Shown: positions 10,801-19,791, counted from the first letter of the stretch. The stretch is DNA of 56,936 nucleotides from Bacillus marinisedimentorum (GCF_001644195.2 NZ_LWBL02000059.1:1-56936), one strand, 5' to 3'. A program made the numbers and translations. The notes: a model not told the origin generated them from the letters alone.

Positions 10801-11289
10801 ATGTTCCGAATAGGGCATGGATATGATGTACATAAATTTGCAGAAGGCAGAAAATGCATCGTCGGTGGAATCGAAATCCCATATGAATACGGGCTTGCAG
10901 GCCACTCCGATGCTGATGTGCTTCTTCATGCGATTGCAGATGCCTGCCTTGGCGCAGTTGGAGAAGGCGATATCGGGCGCCATTTTCCGGATTCCGATCC
11001 GGATTTCAAAGACGCCGATTCAGGAAAGCTTTTAGAGCACGTATGGAAAATAACGACAGATAAAGGGTACACGCTTGGTAATATCGACTGCACGATTATC
11101 GCCCAGGCGCCGAAGATGGCCCCATACATTGATGCGATGAGAGAGAGGATTGCCGGCTTGCTTGAAGCGGAGGCCGGTCAGGTGAACGTGAAGGCGACGA
11201 CGACCGAAAAGCTCGGTTTCACAGGCCGGAAAGAAGGTATGGCTGCCGAAGCAGTGGTGCTGTTGCAAAAACTTGACCACCGGCAATAG
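10801..11289 (+). CDS. ispF: IspF, 2-C-methyl-D-erythritol 2,4-cyclodiphosphate synthase
   Basis: A 162-residue trimeric zinc enzyme that cyclises CDP-methylerythritol 2-phosphate. The metal ligands D9 and H11 are in GHGYDVHKF and the third histidine is in [13 protein letters not shown]; the C-terminal [13 protein letters not shown] segment completes the CDP site. GAAGGGGGA precedes the ATG at 10801. It is co-transcribed with ispD, and gltX begins 56 bases downstream. Confidence 0.97.
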   Translation: MFRIGHGYDVHKFAEGRKCIVGGIEIPYEYGLAGHSDADVLLHAIADACLGAVGEGDIGRHFPDSDPDFKDADSGKLLEHVWKITTDKGYTLGNIDCTIIAQAPKMAPYIDAMRERIAGLLEAEAGQVNVKATTTEKLGFTGRKEGMAAEAVVLLQKLDHRQ

Positions 11290-11345
11290 ACTGATAAAAT
11301 ATGACGTATGTAATGGAACGATAAAAGAAATGGAAGGTGTCTCAA

Positions 11346-12815
11346 ATGACCAAAGAAGTAAGAGTGCGCTATGCGCCAAGCCCGACCGGCTATCTTCATA
11401 TCGGAAATGCGCGTACAGCCCTATTCAACTACCTTTTTGCCAGAAACCAGAACGGAAAATTCATTATTCGCGTGGAGGATACGGACCAGAAACGTAATGT
11501 GGAAGGCGGGGAAGAGAACCAATTTCATTATTTGAAATGGCTCGGCATCGACTGGGACGAAAGTGTCGATAACCCTGGCGAATACGGCCCTTACCGCCAG
11601 TCTGAGCGCCGTGACATTTACGAAAAGCACTATAACAGCCTGCTTGAAAACGGCGCAGCTTACAAATGCTACTGCACAGAAGAAGAGCTGGAAGAAGAGC
11701 GTGAAGCACAGCGGGCCCGCGGAGAAATGCCGCGTTATTCCGGCAAATGCAGGCACCTGACGGAAGAAGAGCGCAGCAAGCTTGAAGACGAGGGACGCCA
11801 GCCGAGCATCCGCTTCAAAGTTCCGGCTGATAAGGTATATACGTTCAACGATATCGTGAAAAATGAGGTCTCCTTCGAATCAAATGGAATCGGTGATTTT
11901 GTCATTGTGAAAAAAGACGGGATGCCGACATATAATTTCGCGGTCGCAGTCGATGATCATCTAATGGAAATCACCCACGTGCTTCGCGGGGAAGACCACA
12001 TTTCCAACACACCAAAGCAAATGATGATTTATGAAGCATTCGGGTGGGAGCATCCGGTGTTCGGGCATATGACGCTGATCGTCAATGATGAGCGGAAGAA
12101 GCTGAGCAAGCGCGACCATTCGATCATCCAGTACATCGGTCAGTACAACGACCTTGGCTATCTGCCGGAAGCGATGTTCAACTTTATCGCTTTGCTCGGC
12201 TGGTCGCCAAAAGGTGAAGAGGAAATTTTTACAAAGGAACAGTTCATTGAAATTTTCGATCCGGAACGGCTGTCCACGTCACCGGCCGTGTTTGATAACA
12301 AGAAGCTTTCCTGGATGAATAATCAGTATATGAAAGAGGCTGACTTCGAGCGGGTATTTGAAATGTCGCTTGAGCATCTTGTGAAAGCAGACAGGCTTCC
12401 GGCCGACATGGATGAAGAGAAGAGCAGATGGGCACGCGGCCTTGTCGAATTGTACAAAGAACAGATGAGTTACGCAGGCGAAATCGTCGAACTGAGCGAT
12501 ATGTTCTTCAAAACCGAGATTGAATATGATGAAGAAGCAATGGCAATCCTTGAAGAGGAGCAGGTTCCTGAAGTGCTTCAGGGATTCCTGGATCAGATTA
12601 AGAAACTGGGGAATTTTGAGGCGGCTGAAATCAAAAAAGCCATCAAAGCGACCCAAAAAGCGACCGGCCATAAGGGTAAAAAGCTGTTCATGCCGATTCG
12701 TGTCGCTACGACCGGTCAGTCACACGGCCCGGAACTCCCGCTGGCAATCGAGCTGCTTGGCAGTGAAGTCGTCGAAACAAGGCTTGAGCAGCTGCTGACA
12801 AAACTAAACGGTTAA
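11346..12815 (+). CDS. gltX: Glutamyl-tRNA synthetase
   Basis: A 489-residue class I aminoacyl-tRNA synthetase. The HIGH-type motif is [13 protein letters not shown] near the N-terminus and the KMSKS-type motif is KKLSKRD at about residue 250. The anticodon-binding helical domain fills the C-terminal third. Bacillota usually lack GlnRS, so this enzyme is likely non-discriminating and also charges tRNA-Gln for later amidation (family knowledge, not visible here). The ATG at 11346 is preferred over the in-frame GTG at 11337, because GGAAGGTG (11332-11339) is then correctly spaced. Its stop lies inside the promoter of the next transcript. Confidence 0.97.
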   Translation: MTKEVRVRYAPSPTGYLHIGNARTALFNYLFARNQNGKFIIRVEDTDQKRNVEGGEENQFHYLKWLGIDWDESVDNPGEYGPYRQSERRDIYEKHYNSLLENGAAYKCYCTEEELEEEREAQRARGEMPRYSGKCRHLTEEERSKLEDEGRQPSIRFKVPADKVYTFNDIVKNEVSFESNGIGDFVIVKKDGMPTYNFAVAVDDHLMEITHVLRGEDHISNTPKQMMIYEAFGWEHPVFGHMTLIVNDERKKLSKRDHSIIQYIGQYNDLGYLPEAMFNFIALLGWSPKGEEEIFTKEQFIEIFDPERLSTSPAVFDNKKLSWMNNQYMKEADFERVFEMSLEHLVKADRLPADMDEEKSRWARGLVELYKEQMSYAGEIVELSDMFFKTEIEYDEEAMAILEEEQVPEVLQGFLDQIKKLGNFEAAEIKKAIKATQKATGHKGKKLFMPIRVATTGQSHGPELPLAIELLGSEVVETRLEQLLTKLNG

Positions 12816-12840
12816 CATTTTCTCGGGTTTGTAATATAGT
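12812..12840 (+). promoter_or_regulatory. Sigma-A promoter of the T-box/cysE transcript
   Basis: TTAACA (12812-12817) and TATAGT (12835-12840) are spaced 17 bp. The -35 overlaps the gltX stop codon. The predicted start near 12847 coincides with the beginning of the T-box leader. Confidence 0.65.
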
Positions 12841-12845
12841 AAGAA

Positions 12846-13097
12846 TAACTTAATCAGTGATAATGCGTCGATGGGGAAGAGTAGAAGTTTCTGTGCATGA
12901 CAGAGAGGACTGCCGCGGCTGGAAGCGGTCCATGTCATAGGGATTTCGAAGTGCGCCCCGGAGCCTCTTATTGAAGCAACAGTAAATAAGAGCGGGACCC
13001 TGCCGTTATAGGGAGAGTTTGGAGCGGCTGCTTGCTGCTCAAACAGAGTGGAACCGCGCGTAAGCGTCTCTGTGCACAGGCACAGGGGCGCTTTTTT
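12846..13097 (+). promoter_or_regulatory. T-box riboswitch, tRNA-Cys specific
   Basis: This is a complete T-box leader. Stem I carries the AGAGAGGA and GCTGGAAG distal-loop elements (about 12902-12926) and a specifier region reading GAAG-TGC-GCCCCGGAG, in which TGC (12952-12954) is a cysteine codon. The T-box core GAGTGGAACCGCG lies at about 13046-13058. Its TGGA would pair with a U-CCA tRNA end, and tRNA-Cys has U at the discriminator position, so specifier and antiterminator agree. A terminator (13063-13097) overlaps the antiterminator. Uncharged tRNA-Cys should therefore allow read-through into cysE-cysS. Confidence 0.95.
13063..13097 (+). terminator. Conditional terminator of the cysteine T-box
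   Basis: A 13-bp stem (AGCGTCTCTGTGC with GCACAGGGGCGCT, including G-U pairs) closes a 4-nt loop and is followed by six T. It competes with the T-box antiterminator. Confidence 0.93.
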
Positions 13098-13265
13098 ATT
13101 GTTAAGGAAATTATAAAATTTTTGCGTTGTGGATAAAAAGCGAGAAGGGAGTCATCCAGCTCCAGGCGCCAGCGGGAAAGATCACCTTCCTGCGGGTACC
13201 CCCGCTTATGCGTACGCCGCTAAGCGGGCGCCTTGCACTTTTGTTCATAAGGTTGTTCATTTGCG
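13091..13265 (+). repeat. Dispersed intergenic element, copy 1
   Basis: The stretch from the T-tract of the T-box terminator to about 13176 is nearly identical to 35632-35716 (shared blocks include TTATTGTTAAGGAA, CGTTGTGGATAAAAAGC and TCCAGCTCCAGGCGC). The right part (GCTTATGCGTAC at 13204-13215, then GGGCGCCTTGCACTTTTG) matches copy 2 only if the core is inverted. It has no coding capacity that I recognise. It occupies most of the 250-base cysE 5' UTR after the terminator. The right boundary is uncertain. Confidence 0.7.
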
Positions 13266-13347
13266 TCAAAAGGGAAGAACCCTGCCCGGATTATGTCATT
13301 TTTACTACACTGCCGGCGAGGACCGGAAAGAAGGGGGTACAACATAG

Positions 13348-14010
13348 ATGTTCAAAATGCTTAAAGAAGATGTCGATGTCGTCTTTGACCAGGACCCGGC
13401 GGCCCGCAGTTACATTGAAGTCATCCTGACCTATTCGGGGCTCCACGCCATCTGGTCCCACCGTCTGGCCCACTGGTTTTTTAAACATAAATTCTTTTTC
13501 CTGGCCCGTGTCATTTCACAAGTAAGCCGTTTTTTCACCGGGATTGAGATTCATCCCGGAGCCAAGATCGGCCGCCGCTTTTTCATTGACCACGGTATGG
13601 GTGTCGTCATCGGGGAAACATGTGAAATCGGAGATAACGTCACGATTTTCCAGGGTGTCACTCTCGGAGGAACCGGAAAGGAAAAGGGAAAGCGCCATCC
13701 GACTCTTGAAGATAACACACTGGTGGCAACCGGCGCGAAAGTGCTTGGGTCGATAACAGTTGGAAGGGACTCGAAAGTCGGCGCCGGTTCCGTCGTCCTG
13801 CACGACGTGCCGCCGAATTCCACGGTTGTCGGGATACCAGGAAGAGTCGTGATCAAAAACGGCGTAAAAGTTCGGAGGGACTTGAATCATCAGGACCTTC
13901 CCGATCCGGTTGCCGACCACTTCAGGCAATTGGATAAAAGGCTTCAGCTGCTGGAGCAGGAATTAGCAAGCATGAAAGGGGAAAAACAACATGGCAATCC
14001 GCCTGTATAA
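13348..14010 (+). CDS. cysE: Serine O-acetyltransferase
   Basis: A 220-residue enzyme that acetylates L-serine with acetyl-CoA, the first step of cysteine synthesis. The N-terminal helical domain is followed by the left-handed beta-helix hexapeptide repeats and the active-site region [20 protein letters not shown] (catalytic Asp-His pair). GAAGGGGGT precedes the ATG at 13348. It is the first gene behind the cysteine T-box and overlaps cysS by 20 bases, so synthesis and charging of cysteine are controlled together by uncharged tRNA-Cys. Its 5' UTR carries a dispersed repeat element. Confidence 0.97.
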   Translation: MFKMLKEDVDVVFDQDPAARSYIEVILTYSGLHAIWSHRLAHWFFKHKFFFLARVISQVSRFFTGIEIHPGAKIGRRFFIDHGMGVVIGETCEIGDNVTIFQGVTLGGTGKEKGKRHPTLEDNTLVATGAKVLGSITVGRDSKVGAGSVVLHDVPPNSTVVGIPGRVVIKNGVKVRRDLNHQDLPDPVADHFRQLDKRLQLLEQELASMKGEKQHGNPPV

Positions 14011-15391
14011 TACGCTCACACGTAAAAAAGAAGAATTCCGCCCGCTTGAGCCGGGCAAGGTAAAAATGTATGTGTGCGGTCCCACCGTCTATAACTATAT
14101 CCATATCGGAAACGCCAGGCCGGCAATCGTATTCGATACCGTCAGAAGATATCTGGAATACCGGAATTATGATGTACAATTCGTCTCCAATTTCACAGAT
14201 GTCGATGACAAAATCATCAAAGCCGCAAATGAGCTGGGCGAGGATGTCGGCATGCTTGCTGACCGCTTCATCAAGGCATACCATGAAGATGTCGGCTCAC
14301 TCGGTGTTTTGAAGGCGCATGTCCATCCGCGGGTGACCGAGAATATGGATTATATCATCACCTTCATCAGCAAATTGATCGACAAAGGCTATGCATATGA
14401 GGCGGAAGGGGATGTCTATTTCAAAACCCGCGCCTTTGACGGATATGGAAAACTATCCCACCAGTCCATCGATGATTTGCGCATGGGCGCGAGAATTGAA
14501 GTGGGCGATAAGAAAAAGGACCCGCTGGATTTCGTTCTCTGGAAACAGGCGAAACCAGACGAAGTATACTGGCAAAGCCCGTGGGGAAATGGACGGCCGG
14601 GATGGCACATTGAATGTTCCGCTCTAGTCAAAAAATATCTCGGTAATACGATAGATATCCATGCAGGCGGGCAGGACCTGACATTTCCGCATCATGAAAA
14701 TGAGATTGCCCAGTCAGAGGCATTGACAGGCCAAACATTTGCGAACTATTGGATGCATAATGGGTATATTAAGATCAATGATGAAAAAATGTCAAAGTCA
14801 CTTGGGAATTTTGTGCTGGTCCATGACATGATCAAAGAAATCGATCCGCAAGTCATCCGCTTTTTCATGCTGTCGGTCCATTACCGCAATCCGGTCAACT
14901 TCAGTGAAGATTTGCTCGAAAGTGCGAAAAGCGGCCTTGAACGTATCAAAGCAGCCTACAGCAATTTGCAGCACCGCCTTGATAATACCGCAAATTTGAC
15001 GGAAGGCGATGATAAATGGCATGTAAAATTAAATGTGCTCCAGGAACGATTTATTAAAGAAATGGACGACGATTTCAACACAGCAAATGCCATCACCGTT
15101 TTGTTCGAACTTGCAAAAGAAGCCAATCTGTATTTGCAGGAGAAAAACACGTCAGAGGATGTACTGAATGCGTTCATCAGCAAGCTGGCCGAATTTTCGG
15201 GTGTGCTCGGCCTTACGCTTGAAGGAGAACAAGAGCTGCTGGATGAAGATATCGAAGCGCTGATCGAGAAGCGGATCCAGGCCCGTAAAGACAGGGACTT
15301 TGCCCTTGCCGACCGGATTCGGGACGAACTGAAGGAAAAGAATATCATGTTGGAAGACACACCGCAGGGTACGCGGTGGAAAAGGATGTAG
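13991..15391 (+). CDS. cysS: Cysteinyl-tRNA synthetase
   Basis: A 466-residue class Ia synthetase. The HIGH motif is in [16 protein letters not shown], whose cysteine is one of the zinc ligands; the others are the Cys of IECSAL and His/Glu in [13 protein letters not shown]. The KMSKS motif is EKMSKSLGN. The C-terminal part is the anticodon-binding helical domain. The ATG at 13991 lies inside the end of cysE with AAAGGGG as ribosome binding site, giving translational overlap. Expression is expected to follow the T-box upstream of cysE. Confidence 0.98.
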   Translation: MAIRLYNTLTRKKEEFRPLEPGKVKMYVCGPTVYNYIHIGNARPAIVFDTVRRYLEYRNYDVQFVSNFTDVDDKIIKAANELGEDVGMLADRFIKAYHEDVGSLGVLKAHVHPRVTENMDYIITFISKLIDKGYAYEAEGDVYFKTRAFDGYGKLSHQSIDDLRMGARIEVGDKKKDPLDFVLWKQAKPDEVYWQSPWGNGRPGWHIECSALVKKYLGNTIDIHAGGQDLTFPHHENEIAQSEALTGQTFANYWMHNGYIKINDEKMSKSLGNFVLVHDMIKEIDPQVIRFFMLSVHYRNPVNFSEDLLESAKSGLERIKAAYSNLQHRLDNTANLTEGDDKWHVKLNVLQERFIKEMDDDFNTANAITVLFELAKEANLYLQEKNTSEDVLNAFISKLAEFSGVLGLTLEGEQELLDEDIEALIEKRIQARKDRDFALADRIRDELKEKNIMLEDTPQGTRWKRM

Positions 15392-15395
15392 GCCG

Positions 15396-15809
15396 GTGAA
15401 ACATAACGTTAATCCGAAATTGCTGAATTCACTTGCCCTCGCATATATGGGGGATGCTGTATTGGAGCAGGCTGTCCGGCTGAGGCTGATAGCAGGTGGG
15501 AAAGTGAAGCCGAACGGCCTGCACCATGCGGCCACCAGCTTTGTTTCCGCAAAAGGACAGGCACGGGTCATTCGCCGGCTGCTTGAAGAGGGGCGCCTGA
15601 CGGAGGAAGAGGAAGGGGTCGTCCGCCGGGGCCGCAATGCCAAGTCCGGTTCGACACCGAAAAACACGGATGTGGCTACGTACCGCTACAGTACCGCCTT
15701 TGAGGCCCTGTTAGGCTATCACTATCTATCTGGAAATGAAGAGCGGATAGAAGAAATCATCGCGTGGTTTTTTGACATTCTAGAGAGCGGATCCGAAAGA
15801 GGTGAATAA
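15396..15809 (+). CDS. mrnC: Mini-ribonuclease III
   Basis: A 137-residue RNase III catalytic domain without the double-stranded-RNA-binding domain. It matures the ends of 23S rRNA in B. subtilis. The acidic active-site stretch [12 protein letters not shown] is near the N-terminus and the second conserved block [29 protein letters not shown] supplies the remaining metal ligands. It starts with GTG at 15396, four bases after cysS, using AAGGA inside the end of cysS. The rRNA methylase gene rlmB follows directly. Confidence 0.95.
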   Translation: MKHNVNPKLLNSLALAYMGDAVLEQAVRLRLIAGGKVKPNGLHHAATSFVSAKGQARVIRRLLEEGRLTEEEEGVVRRGRNAKSGSTPKNTDVATYRYSTAFEALLGYHYLSGNEERIEEIIAWFFDILESGSERGE

Positions 15810-15810
15810 T

Positions 15811-16554
15811 ATGGAATCTGAATGGATTATTGGCCGGAATCCCGTTCTGGAGGCGCTTCGCTCCGGAAGGGACATGAACAAGGTGCTTGTCGCTGAAGGG
15901 GCGCAAAAAGGGCAAATCCAGCAAGTGATCCAACTTGCGAAAAAGAATGGGGTCATCGTGCAGCAGGTGCCGAAGAAAAAGCTTGACCAGTTGGTGGAAG
16001 GCAATCACCAGGGTGTGGCAGCCGCCGTTGCCGCATACCAATATGCGGAAATCGATGACTTGTTTGCCGGGGCGGAAGAAAAAGGGGAAGCCCCCTTTTT
16101 CCTGATCCTCGATGAAATTGAAGATCCCCATAACCTCGGTTCAATCCTCCGGACGGCGGATGCGGCCGGGGTGCACGGCATCATCATTCCGAAACGGCGT
16201 GCTGTCGGCCTTACAGCTGCGGTTGCCAAGTCCTCGACAGGTGCGGTTGAATATGTGCCGGTTGCGCGGGTCACAAATCTCTCGCGGGCGATCGAGGAAC
16301 TGAAAGAGCGGGGCGTGTGGATTGCAGGCACAGATGCTTCAGCGGACGAAGATTACCGGCAGCTTGACGGGACGATGCCGCTTGGGCTGGTCATCGGCAG
16401 TGAAGGCAAAGGAATGGGCAGAATTATTAAGGAAAAATGCGATTTCCTTATCCGCCTCCCGATGGAAGGCAAAGTGACTTCTTTGAATGCATCGGTTGCC
16501 GCAGCGCTGCTGATGTATGAAGTCCACCGCAAACGCCATCCGCTCGGGACTTAG
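15811..16554 (+). CDS. rlmB: RlmB, 23S rRNA 2'-O-methyltransferase (SPOUT/TrmH family)
   Basis: A 247-residue SPOUT methyltransferase predicted to methylate a ribose in 23S rRNA (G2251 in E. coli numbering). The N-terminal substrate-binding domain (about 1-75) is followed by the knot-forming motifs NLGSILRTADAAGVHG, GSEGKGM and LPMEGKVTSLNASVA. The ATG at 15811 is preferred over the GTG at 15802, because AAGAGGTG (15798-15805) then serves as ribosome binding site and the start falls one base after the mrnC stop. The B. subtilis orthologue is also called YacO. Confidence 0.92.
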   Translation: MESEWIIGRNPVLEALRSGRDMNKVLVAEGAQKGQIQQVIQLAKKNGVIVQQVPKKKLDQLVEGNHQGVAAAVAAYQYAEIDDLFAGAEEKGEAPFFLILDEIEDPHNLGSILRTADAAGVHGIIIPKRRAVGLTAAVAKSSTGAVEYVPVARVTNLSRAIEELKERGVWIAGTDASADEDYRQLDGTMPLGLVIGSEGKGMGRIIKEKCDFLIRLPMEGKVTSLNASVAAALLMYEVHRKRHPLGT

Positions 16555-16560
16555 AGACCG

Positions 16561-17070
16561 ATGGATGTACTGCTTGTCGACGGTTACAACATTATCGGCG
16601 CTTGGGATGAGCTGAAACGGATGAAGGAAAATGATTTTGCCGGAGCACGGGACAAGCTTGTTGAAAAAATGGCGGAGTACCAGGCTTACAAAGGAATGCG
16701 CGTCATGATCATCTTTGATGCCCACCTCGTGCCGGGGATTGAAAAAAAGCATCTCCGGCATAAGGTCGAGATCGTGTATACAAGGGAAAATGAAACGGCG
16801 GATGAACGCATTGAAAAATTGGCGAAAGAGTTGAACGATGTCCGCACCCAGGTCCATGTCGCCACTTCCGATTATACGGAACAATGGGTGATATTCGCCC
16901 AGGGGGCACTCAGGATATCAGCGAGGGAATTGATTTCCGACATAAAAGAAATGGAAAATAAGATTTCGAAAGATGTAGAAACGAAACACCGGGTAAAAGC
17001 GAAATCAAAAATCCAGCTTTCTGATGAAGTGGCAGAATTTTTTGAAAAATGGCGCCGCGGCGAGCGGTGA
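16561..17070 (+). CDS. rae1: Rae1 (YacP), ribosome-associated NYN-domain endoribonuclease
   Basis: A 169-residue NYN/PIN-like protein. The B. subtilis orthologue cuts mRNA in the ribosomal A-site. The nuclease core is recognisable in MDVLLVDGYNIIGAW, VMIIFDAHLVPG and VHVATSDYTEQW, with conserved acidic residues in the first, second and third blocks. The C-terminal tail is basic and ends WRRGER. The start is six bases after the rlmB stop, with no clear Shine-Dalgarno sequence (only TTAGAGA), so re-initiation after rlmB is likely. It is the last gene of the cysE transcript unless read-through into sigH occurs. Confidence 0.93.
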   Translation: MDVLLVDGYNIIGAWDELKRMKENDFAGARDKLVEKMAEYQAYKGMRVMIIFDAHLVPGIEKKHLRHKVEIVYTRENETADERIEKLAKELNDVRTQVHVATSDYTEQWVIFAQGALRISARELISDIKEMENKISKDVETKHRVKAKSKIQLSDEVAEFFEKWRRGER

Positions 17071-17074
17071 ACGG

Positions 17075-17104
17075 TTGACGGTGCTGAAGCGCTTACTGTA
17101 TAAT
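17075..17104 (+). promoter_or_regulatory. Sigma-A promoter of sigH
   Basis: TTGACG (17075-17080) and consensus TATAAT (17099-17104) are 18 bp apart. In B. subtilis the sigH promoter is sigma-A dependent and AbrB repressed. The A/T-rich stretch after the -10 box would suit AbrB, but I cannot define a site. Confidence 0.8.
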
Positions 17105-17144
17105 ATTTCTATATATGATTGCTTGCGTGGTCGGGGGGATACGA

Positions 17145-17798
17145 GTGAGCATACATCTCAAAGAAAAAACCAACGGCATAAAATTTGACCAGTTTGAAGA
17201 TGATGAGATTGTCAGGCTTGTGCACGCCGGCAACAGCGACGCGCTAGATTACTTGATTCATAAGTACAAAAACTTCGTCCGTGCAAAAGCCAGATCGTAT
17301 TTTTTGATTGGGGCGGACCGGGAGGATATTGTCCAGGAAGGTATGATTGGCCTTTATAAAGCAATTCGCGACTATAAAGGGGACAAGCTTTCTTCTTTCA
17401 AGGCATTTGCCGAACTATGCATCACTCGTCAAATTATCACCGCAATCAAAACGGCGACACGCCAGAAACATATCCCGCTCAATTCTTATGTTTCATTGGA
17501 CAAGCCCATTTACGATGAGGAATCGGACAGGACGCTCCTGGATGTCATTTCCGGAACCAAAGTTCTTGATCCGGAAGAACTGTTCATCAACCAGGAAGAG
17601 TTCGATGATATCGAAGACAAGATGACAGAGCTCTTGAGCGATCTTGAGCGCAAAGTCCTTATGCTCTATCTTGACGGCCGTTCCTACCAGGAAATTTCGG
17701 TAGATTTGAACCGCCATGTCAAATCGATCGATAACGCCCTCCAGAGGGTCAAACGAAAACTGGAACGGTATCTTGAATTACGGGAAATAAGCCTTTAA
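17145..17798 (+). CDS. sigH: RNA polymerase sigma-H factor
   Basis: A 217-residue sigma-70 family factor for early sporulation, competence and stationary-phase genes. Region 2 is highly conserved (NFVRAKARSYFLIGADREDI, then VQEGMIGLYKAIRDYK), and region 4 has the helix-turn-helix RSYQEISVDLNRHVKSIDNA. The GTG at 17145 is chosen because GGGGGG (17133-17138) lies six bases upstream and the length then matches the 218 residues of B. subtilis. The ATG at 17115 has no ribosome binding site and lies only ten bases after the -10 box. The terminator stem overlaps the stop codon. Confidence 0.96.
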   Translation: MSIHLKEKTNGIKFDQFEDDEIVRLVHAGNSDALDYLIHKYKNFVRAKARSYFLIGADREDIVQEGMIGLYKAIRDYKGDKLSSFKAFAELCITRQIITAIKTATRQKHIPLNSYVSLDKPIYDEESDRTLLDVISGTKVLDPEELFINQEEFDDIEDKMTELLSDLERKVLMLYLDGRSYQEISVDLNRHVKSIDNALQRVKRKLERYLELREISL

Positions 17799-17817
17799 AC
17801 AAGGCTTATTTTCCTTT
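17785..17817 (+). terminator. Terminator overlapping the sigH stop codon
   Basis: AAATAAGCC (17785-17793) pairs with GGCTTATTT (17803-17811), followed by a T-rich run. The left arm lies within the last sense codons of sigH and the stop codon is in the loop. Confidence 0.85.
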
Positions 17818-18021
17818 TTGCAGGATTGGGGCACAGTCCGGGCCTATGCCGGAATGCGGACGGGACAGCGCCCCGCAAAACGGGCGGGGAGTTTGGCCGG
17901 CAGTCCGTGGAAAGCGAGTTGATTCTCCTGCCAATGGAAGAAAAGTCTGATTAAAATCTGGAAGCGAGGTTTAGTTCAGGCTTTTATGCTATAGTAGTGA
18001 GAGGAATCACCCCGCCTTTTA

Positions 18022-18050
18022 TTGACAGTCAATAGGCTCTATGATATCTT
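18022..18050 (+). promoter_or_regulatory. Sigma-A promoter of rpmGB-secE
   Basis: Consensus TTGACA (18022-18027) and TATCTT (18045-18050) have a 17-bp spacer, 47 bases before the rpmGB start codon. The 200 bases between the sigH terminator and this promoter show no other feature. Confidence 0.75.
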
Positions 18051-18096
18051 TTTAAAAGTGGAAAAGCATGCTTTTGTATTTGGGTAGGTGCTCAAG

Positions 18097-18246
18097 ATGA
18101 GAAAAAAAGTGATATTGGCCTGTACAGAGTGCCATAATCGCAATTATACGACAATGAAAAACACACAGCAGAATTCAGATAGACTTGAAGTTAAAAAGTT
18201 TTGCAAGCATTGTAATGCTCACACCATCCATCGAGAAACCAAATAA
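18097..18246 (+). CDS. rpmGB: 50S ribosomal protein L33, zinc-binding form
   Basis: A 49-residue L33 read directly from the sequence, starting [17 protein letters not shown] and ending HRETK. The four zinc cysteines are C9, C12, C36 and C39, so this is the zinc (C+) paralogue that is normally encoded next to secE. GGTAGGTG precedes the ATG at 18097. secE follows after 46 bases on the same transcript. Bacilli usually carry further L33 paralogues elsewhere, and zinc-free forms can replace this one under zinc starvation. Confidence 0.93.
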   Translation: MRKKVILACTECHNRNYTTMKNTQQNSDRLEVKKFCKHCNAHTIHRETK

Positions 18247-18292
18247 CAAACAGCGGTACGGTTTTCCGATTAAAGTTGGAGGTTTAACCGGT

Positions 18293-18466
18293 ATGATTAA
18301 GTTTCTTCGTAACGTAGGTAAAGAAATGAAAAGAGTCAGCTGGCCGAAGCGCAAGGAGTTGACGCGCTACACCATCACAGTAGTGACAACCGTAGCGTTT
18401 GTAGCGGTGTTTTTTGCGGTCATTGACATGGGCATTTCTTCTTTGATCCGTCTGATTCTTGAATAA
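18293..18466 (+). CDS. secE: SecE, preprotein translocase subunit
   Basis: A 57-residue single-span SecE of the short Gram-positive type. The N-terminal amphipathic part contains the conserved VSWPKRKELTRYT motif and the rest is one hydrophobic helix (about 28-52). It partners SecY, encoded at 46162. The ATG at 18293 follows TTGGAGG at good spacing; the longer open frame starting at 18185 overlaps rpmGB and adds sequence unlike any SecE. A small bidirectional terminator lies between it and nusG. Confidence 0.95.
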   Translation: MIKFLRNVGKEMKRVSWPKRKELTRYTITVVTTVAFVAVFFAVIDMGISSLIRLILE

Positions 18467-18516
18467 CCACGGCGGTTTTTTGGCTATAATGGTGAATGCA
18501 TATACAGAAACGACAG

Positions 18517-18541
18517 AAAAAGCCCGGTCAACGGGTTTTTT
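18517..18541 (+). terminator. Hairpin terminator/attenuator between secE and nusG
   Basis: AAAAAGCCCG and CGGG plus six T form an A/T-extended stem with a GTCAA loop, able to work in both directions. A TATAAT-like box (18485-18490) lies 27 bases upstream but its best -35 (TTGAAT) is 20 bp away, so I do not call a promoter there. Confidence 0.7.
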
Positions 18542-18654
18542 GCACTTATGCAGAAAAGCAGAAGGCGGCCGCTAAGCGGCGATAGAAAAGCTGCTGTCCA
18601 TATAGTATTATAGATAAAGGCGAGAATACATCCATTGAGGAGGGACGGACGAAC

Positions 18655-19200
18655 TTGTCCGATGATATGGAAAAAAATTGGTATGTTGTTCACACGTACT
18701 CCGGTTATGAGAACAAAGTAAAAGCGAATTTGGAAAAACGCGTAGAATCCATGGGAATGCAAGATAAGATTTTCCGGGTCATCGTTCCTGAAGAGGAAGA
18801 GACGGAAATCAAGAACGGAAAGAAGAAAACGACGAAAAAGAAAGTGTTCCCGGGATATGTACTGGCTGAATTGGTGATGACTGACGACTCATGGTATGTC
18901 GTCCGCAACACCCCTGGTGTAACAGGATTTGTCGGATCCACAGGTTCCGGCTCAAAACCGATACCGCTTCAGCCTGACGAGGTAGACCGGGTGCTCAAGC
19001 GCATGGGAATGGAAAAACCTCAAACGGATGTGGACTTCGAGCTTAAAGAAACCGTCAAAGTGAAAGAGGGCCCGTTTGCCGACTTCACAGGCACAATTGA
19101 AGAAATTGATGCCGACAAGCAAAAGGTGAAGGTCCATGTAAACATGTTTGGGCGTGAAACCCCTGTTGAACTGGACTTTGCCCAGATCCAAACCATTTAA
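18655..19200 (+). CDS. nusG: NusG, transcription elongation factor
   Basis: A 181-residue NusG (177 from the internal ATG). The NGN domain (WYVVHTYSGYENKVKANLEKR and VFPGYVL...TPGVTGFVG) binds RNA polymerase and the C-terminal KOW domain (VKEGPFADFTGTIEEID) contacts Rho or S10. AGGAGGG (18638-18644) is ten bases before the TTG at 18655 but 22 before the ATG at 18667 that gives the B. subtilis-like N-terminus MEKNWYVV, so I favour the TTG; the choice is not certain. It lies between secE and rplK as usual. Confidence 0.94.
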   Translation: MSDDMEKNWYVVHTYSGYENKVKANLEKRVESMGMQDKIFRVIVPEEEETEIKNGKKKTTKKKVFPGYVLAELVMTDDSWYVVRNTPGVTGFVGSTGSGSKPIPLQPDEVDRVLKRMGMEKPQTDVDFELKETVKVKEGPFADFTGTIEEIDADKQKVKVHVNMFGRETPVELDFAQIQTI

Positions 19201-19212
19201 ATAAATTTAAAC

Positions 19213-19241
19213 TTGAAATGAGTTTGGATTAGTGATAAAAT
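19213..19241 (+). promoter_or_regulatory. Sigma-A promoter of rplK-rplA
   Basis: TTGAAA (19213-19218) and TAAAAT (19236-19241) are spaced 17 bp, 12 bases after the nusG stop. It leaves a ~100-base leader that contains an L1-operator-like hairpin. Confidence 0.75.
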
Positions 19242-19287
19242 TTTTGTGTTTCACGATGTCTCAAACAGCAAGAGACTGATATAAAGA

Positions 19288-19321
19288 GTGGGAGGACAAA
19301 ATTAGATTGTCCATTTACCAC
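19288..19321 (+). promoter_or_regulatory. Putative L1-binding hairpin in the rplK leader
   Basis: GTGG (19288-19291) pairs with CCAC (19318-19321) and, inside an asymmetric internal loop (GA / ATTTA), GGACAA (19294-19299) pairs with TTGTCC (19307-19312). The layout resembles the L1 site on 23S rRNA and in known L11-L1 operon leaders. A matching structure lies directly before rplA. Confidence 0.6.
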
Positions 19322-19347
19322 ATCACGGACTTAAGGAGGTGTGTCTC

Positions 19348-19773
19348 GTGGCTAAAAAAGTAATCAAGCTTGTAAAACTGCAGATCCCGGCTGGTAAAGC
19401 AAACCCAGCGCCGCCGGTAGGTCCAGCACTTGGTCAAGCGGGTGTAAACATCATGGGATTCTGTAAGGAATTCAACGCTCGCACAGCGGATCAAGCTGGC
19501 ATGATCATTCCAGTTGAAATTACGGTATTCGAGGACCGTTCATTTACATTTATTACGAAAACTCCGCCTGCTGCCGTTCTTTTGAAAAAAGCAGCCGGCA
19601 TCGAGTCAGGTTCTGGTGAACCGAACCGTAATAAAGTTGCGACAGTGAAGCGCGATAAAGTACGCGAAATCGCTGAAACAAAAATGCCTGACCTGAATGC
19701 TGCCGACGTTGATGCGGCCATGCGTATGGTCGAAGGTACAGCGCGCAGCATGGGAATCGTTATCGAAGACTAA
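19348..19773 (+). CDS. rplK: 50S ribosomal protein L11
   Basis: A 141-residue protein of the GTPase-associated centre that binds 23S rRNA and the L10-L7/L12 stalk base; in Bacillota it is also needed for RelA activation. The N-terminal proline-rich loop [15 protein letters not shown], site of thiostrepton contact, is unaltered. The GTG at 19348 follows AAGGAGGTG (19333-19341). It is the first gene of the rplK-rplA transcript, whose leader carries a putative L1 operator. Confidence 0.98.
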   Translation: MAKKVIKLVKLQIPAGKANPAPPVGPALGQAGVNIMGFCKEFNARTADQAGMIIPVEITVFEDRSFTFITKTPPAAVLLKKAAGIESGSGEPNRNKVATVKRDKVREIAETKMPDLNAADVDAAMRMVEGTARSMGIVIED

Positions 19774-19791
19774 TCCTGTGAATGGGAATGG

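Noticed and set aside
18460-18490. Promoter for nusG with TATAAT at 18485
   Set aside because: The nearest -35 (TTGAAT) is 20 bp away and a terminator follows within 30 bases, so the box is more likely chance or part of an attenuated read-through region.
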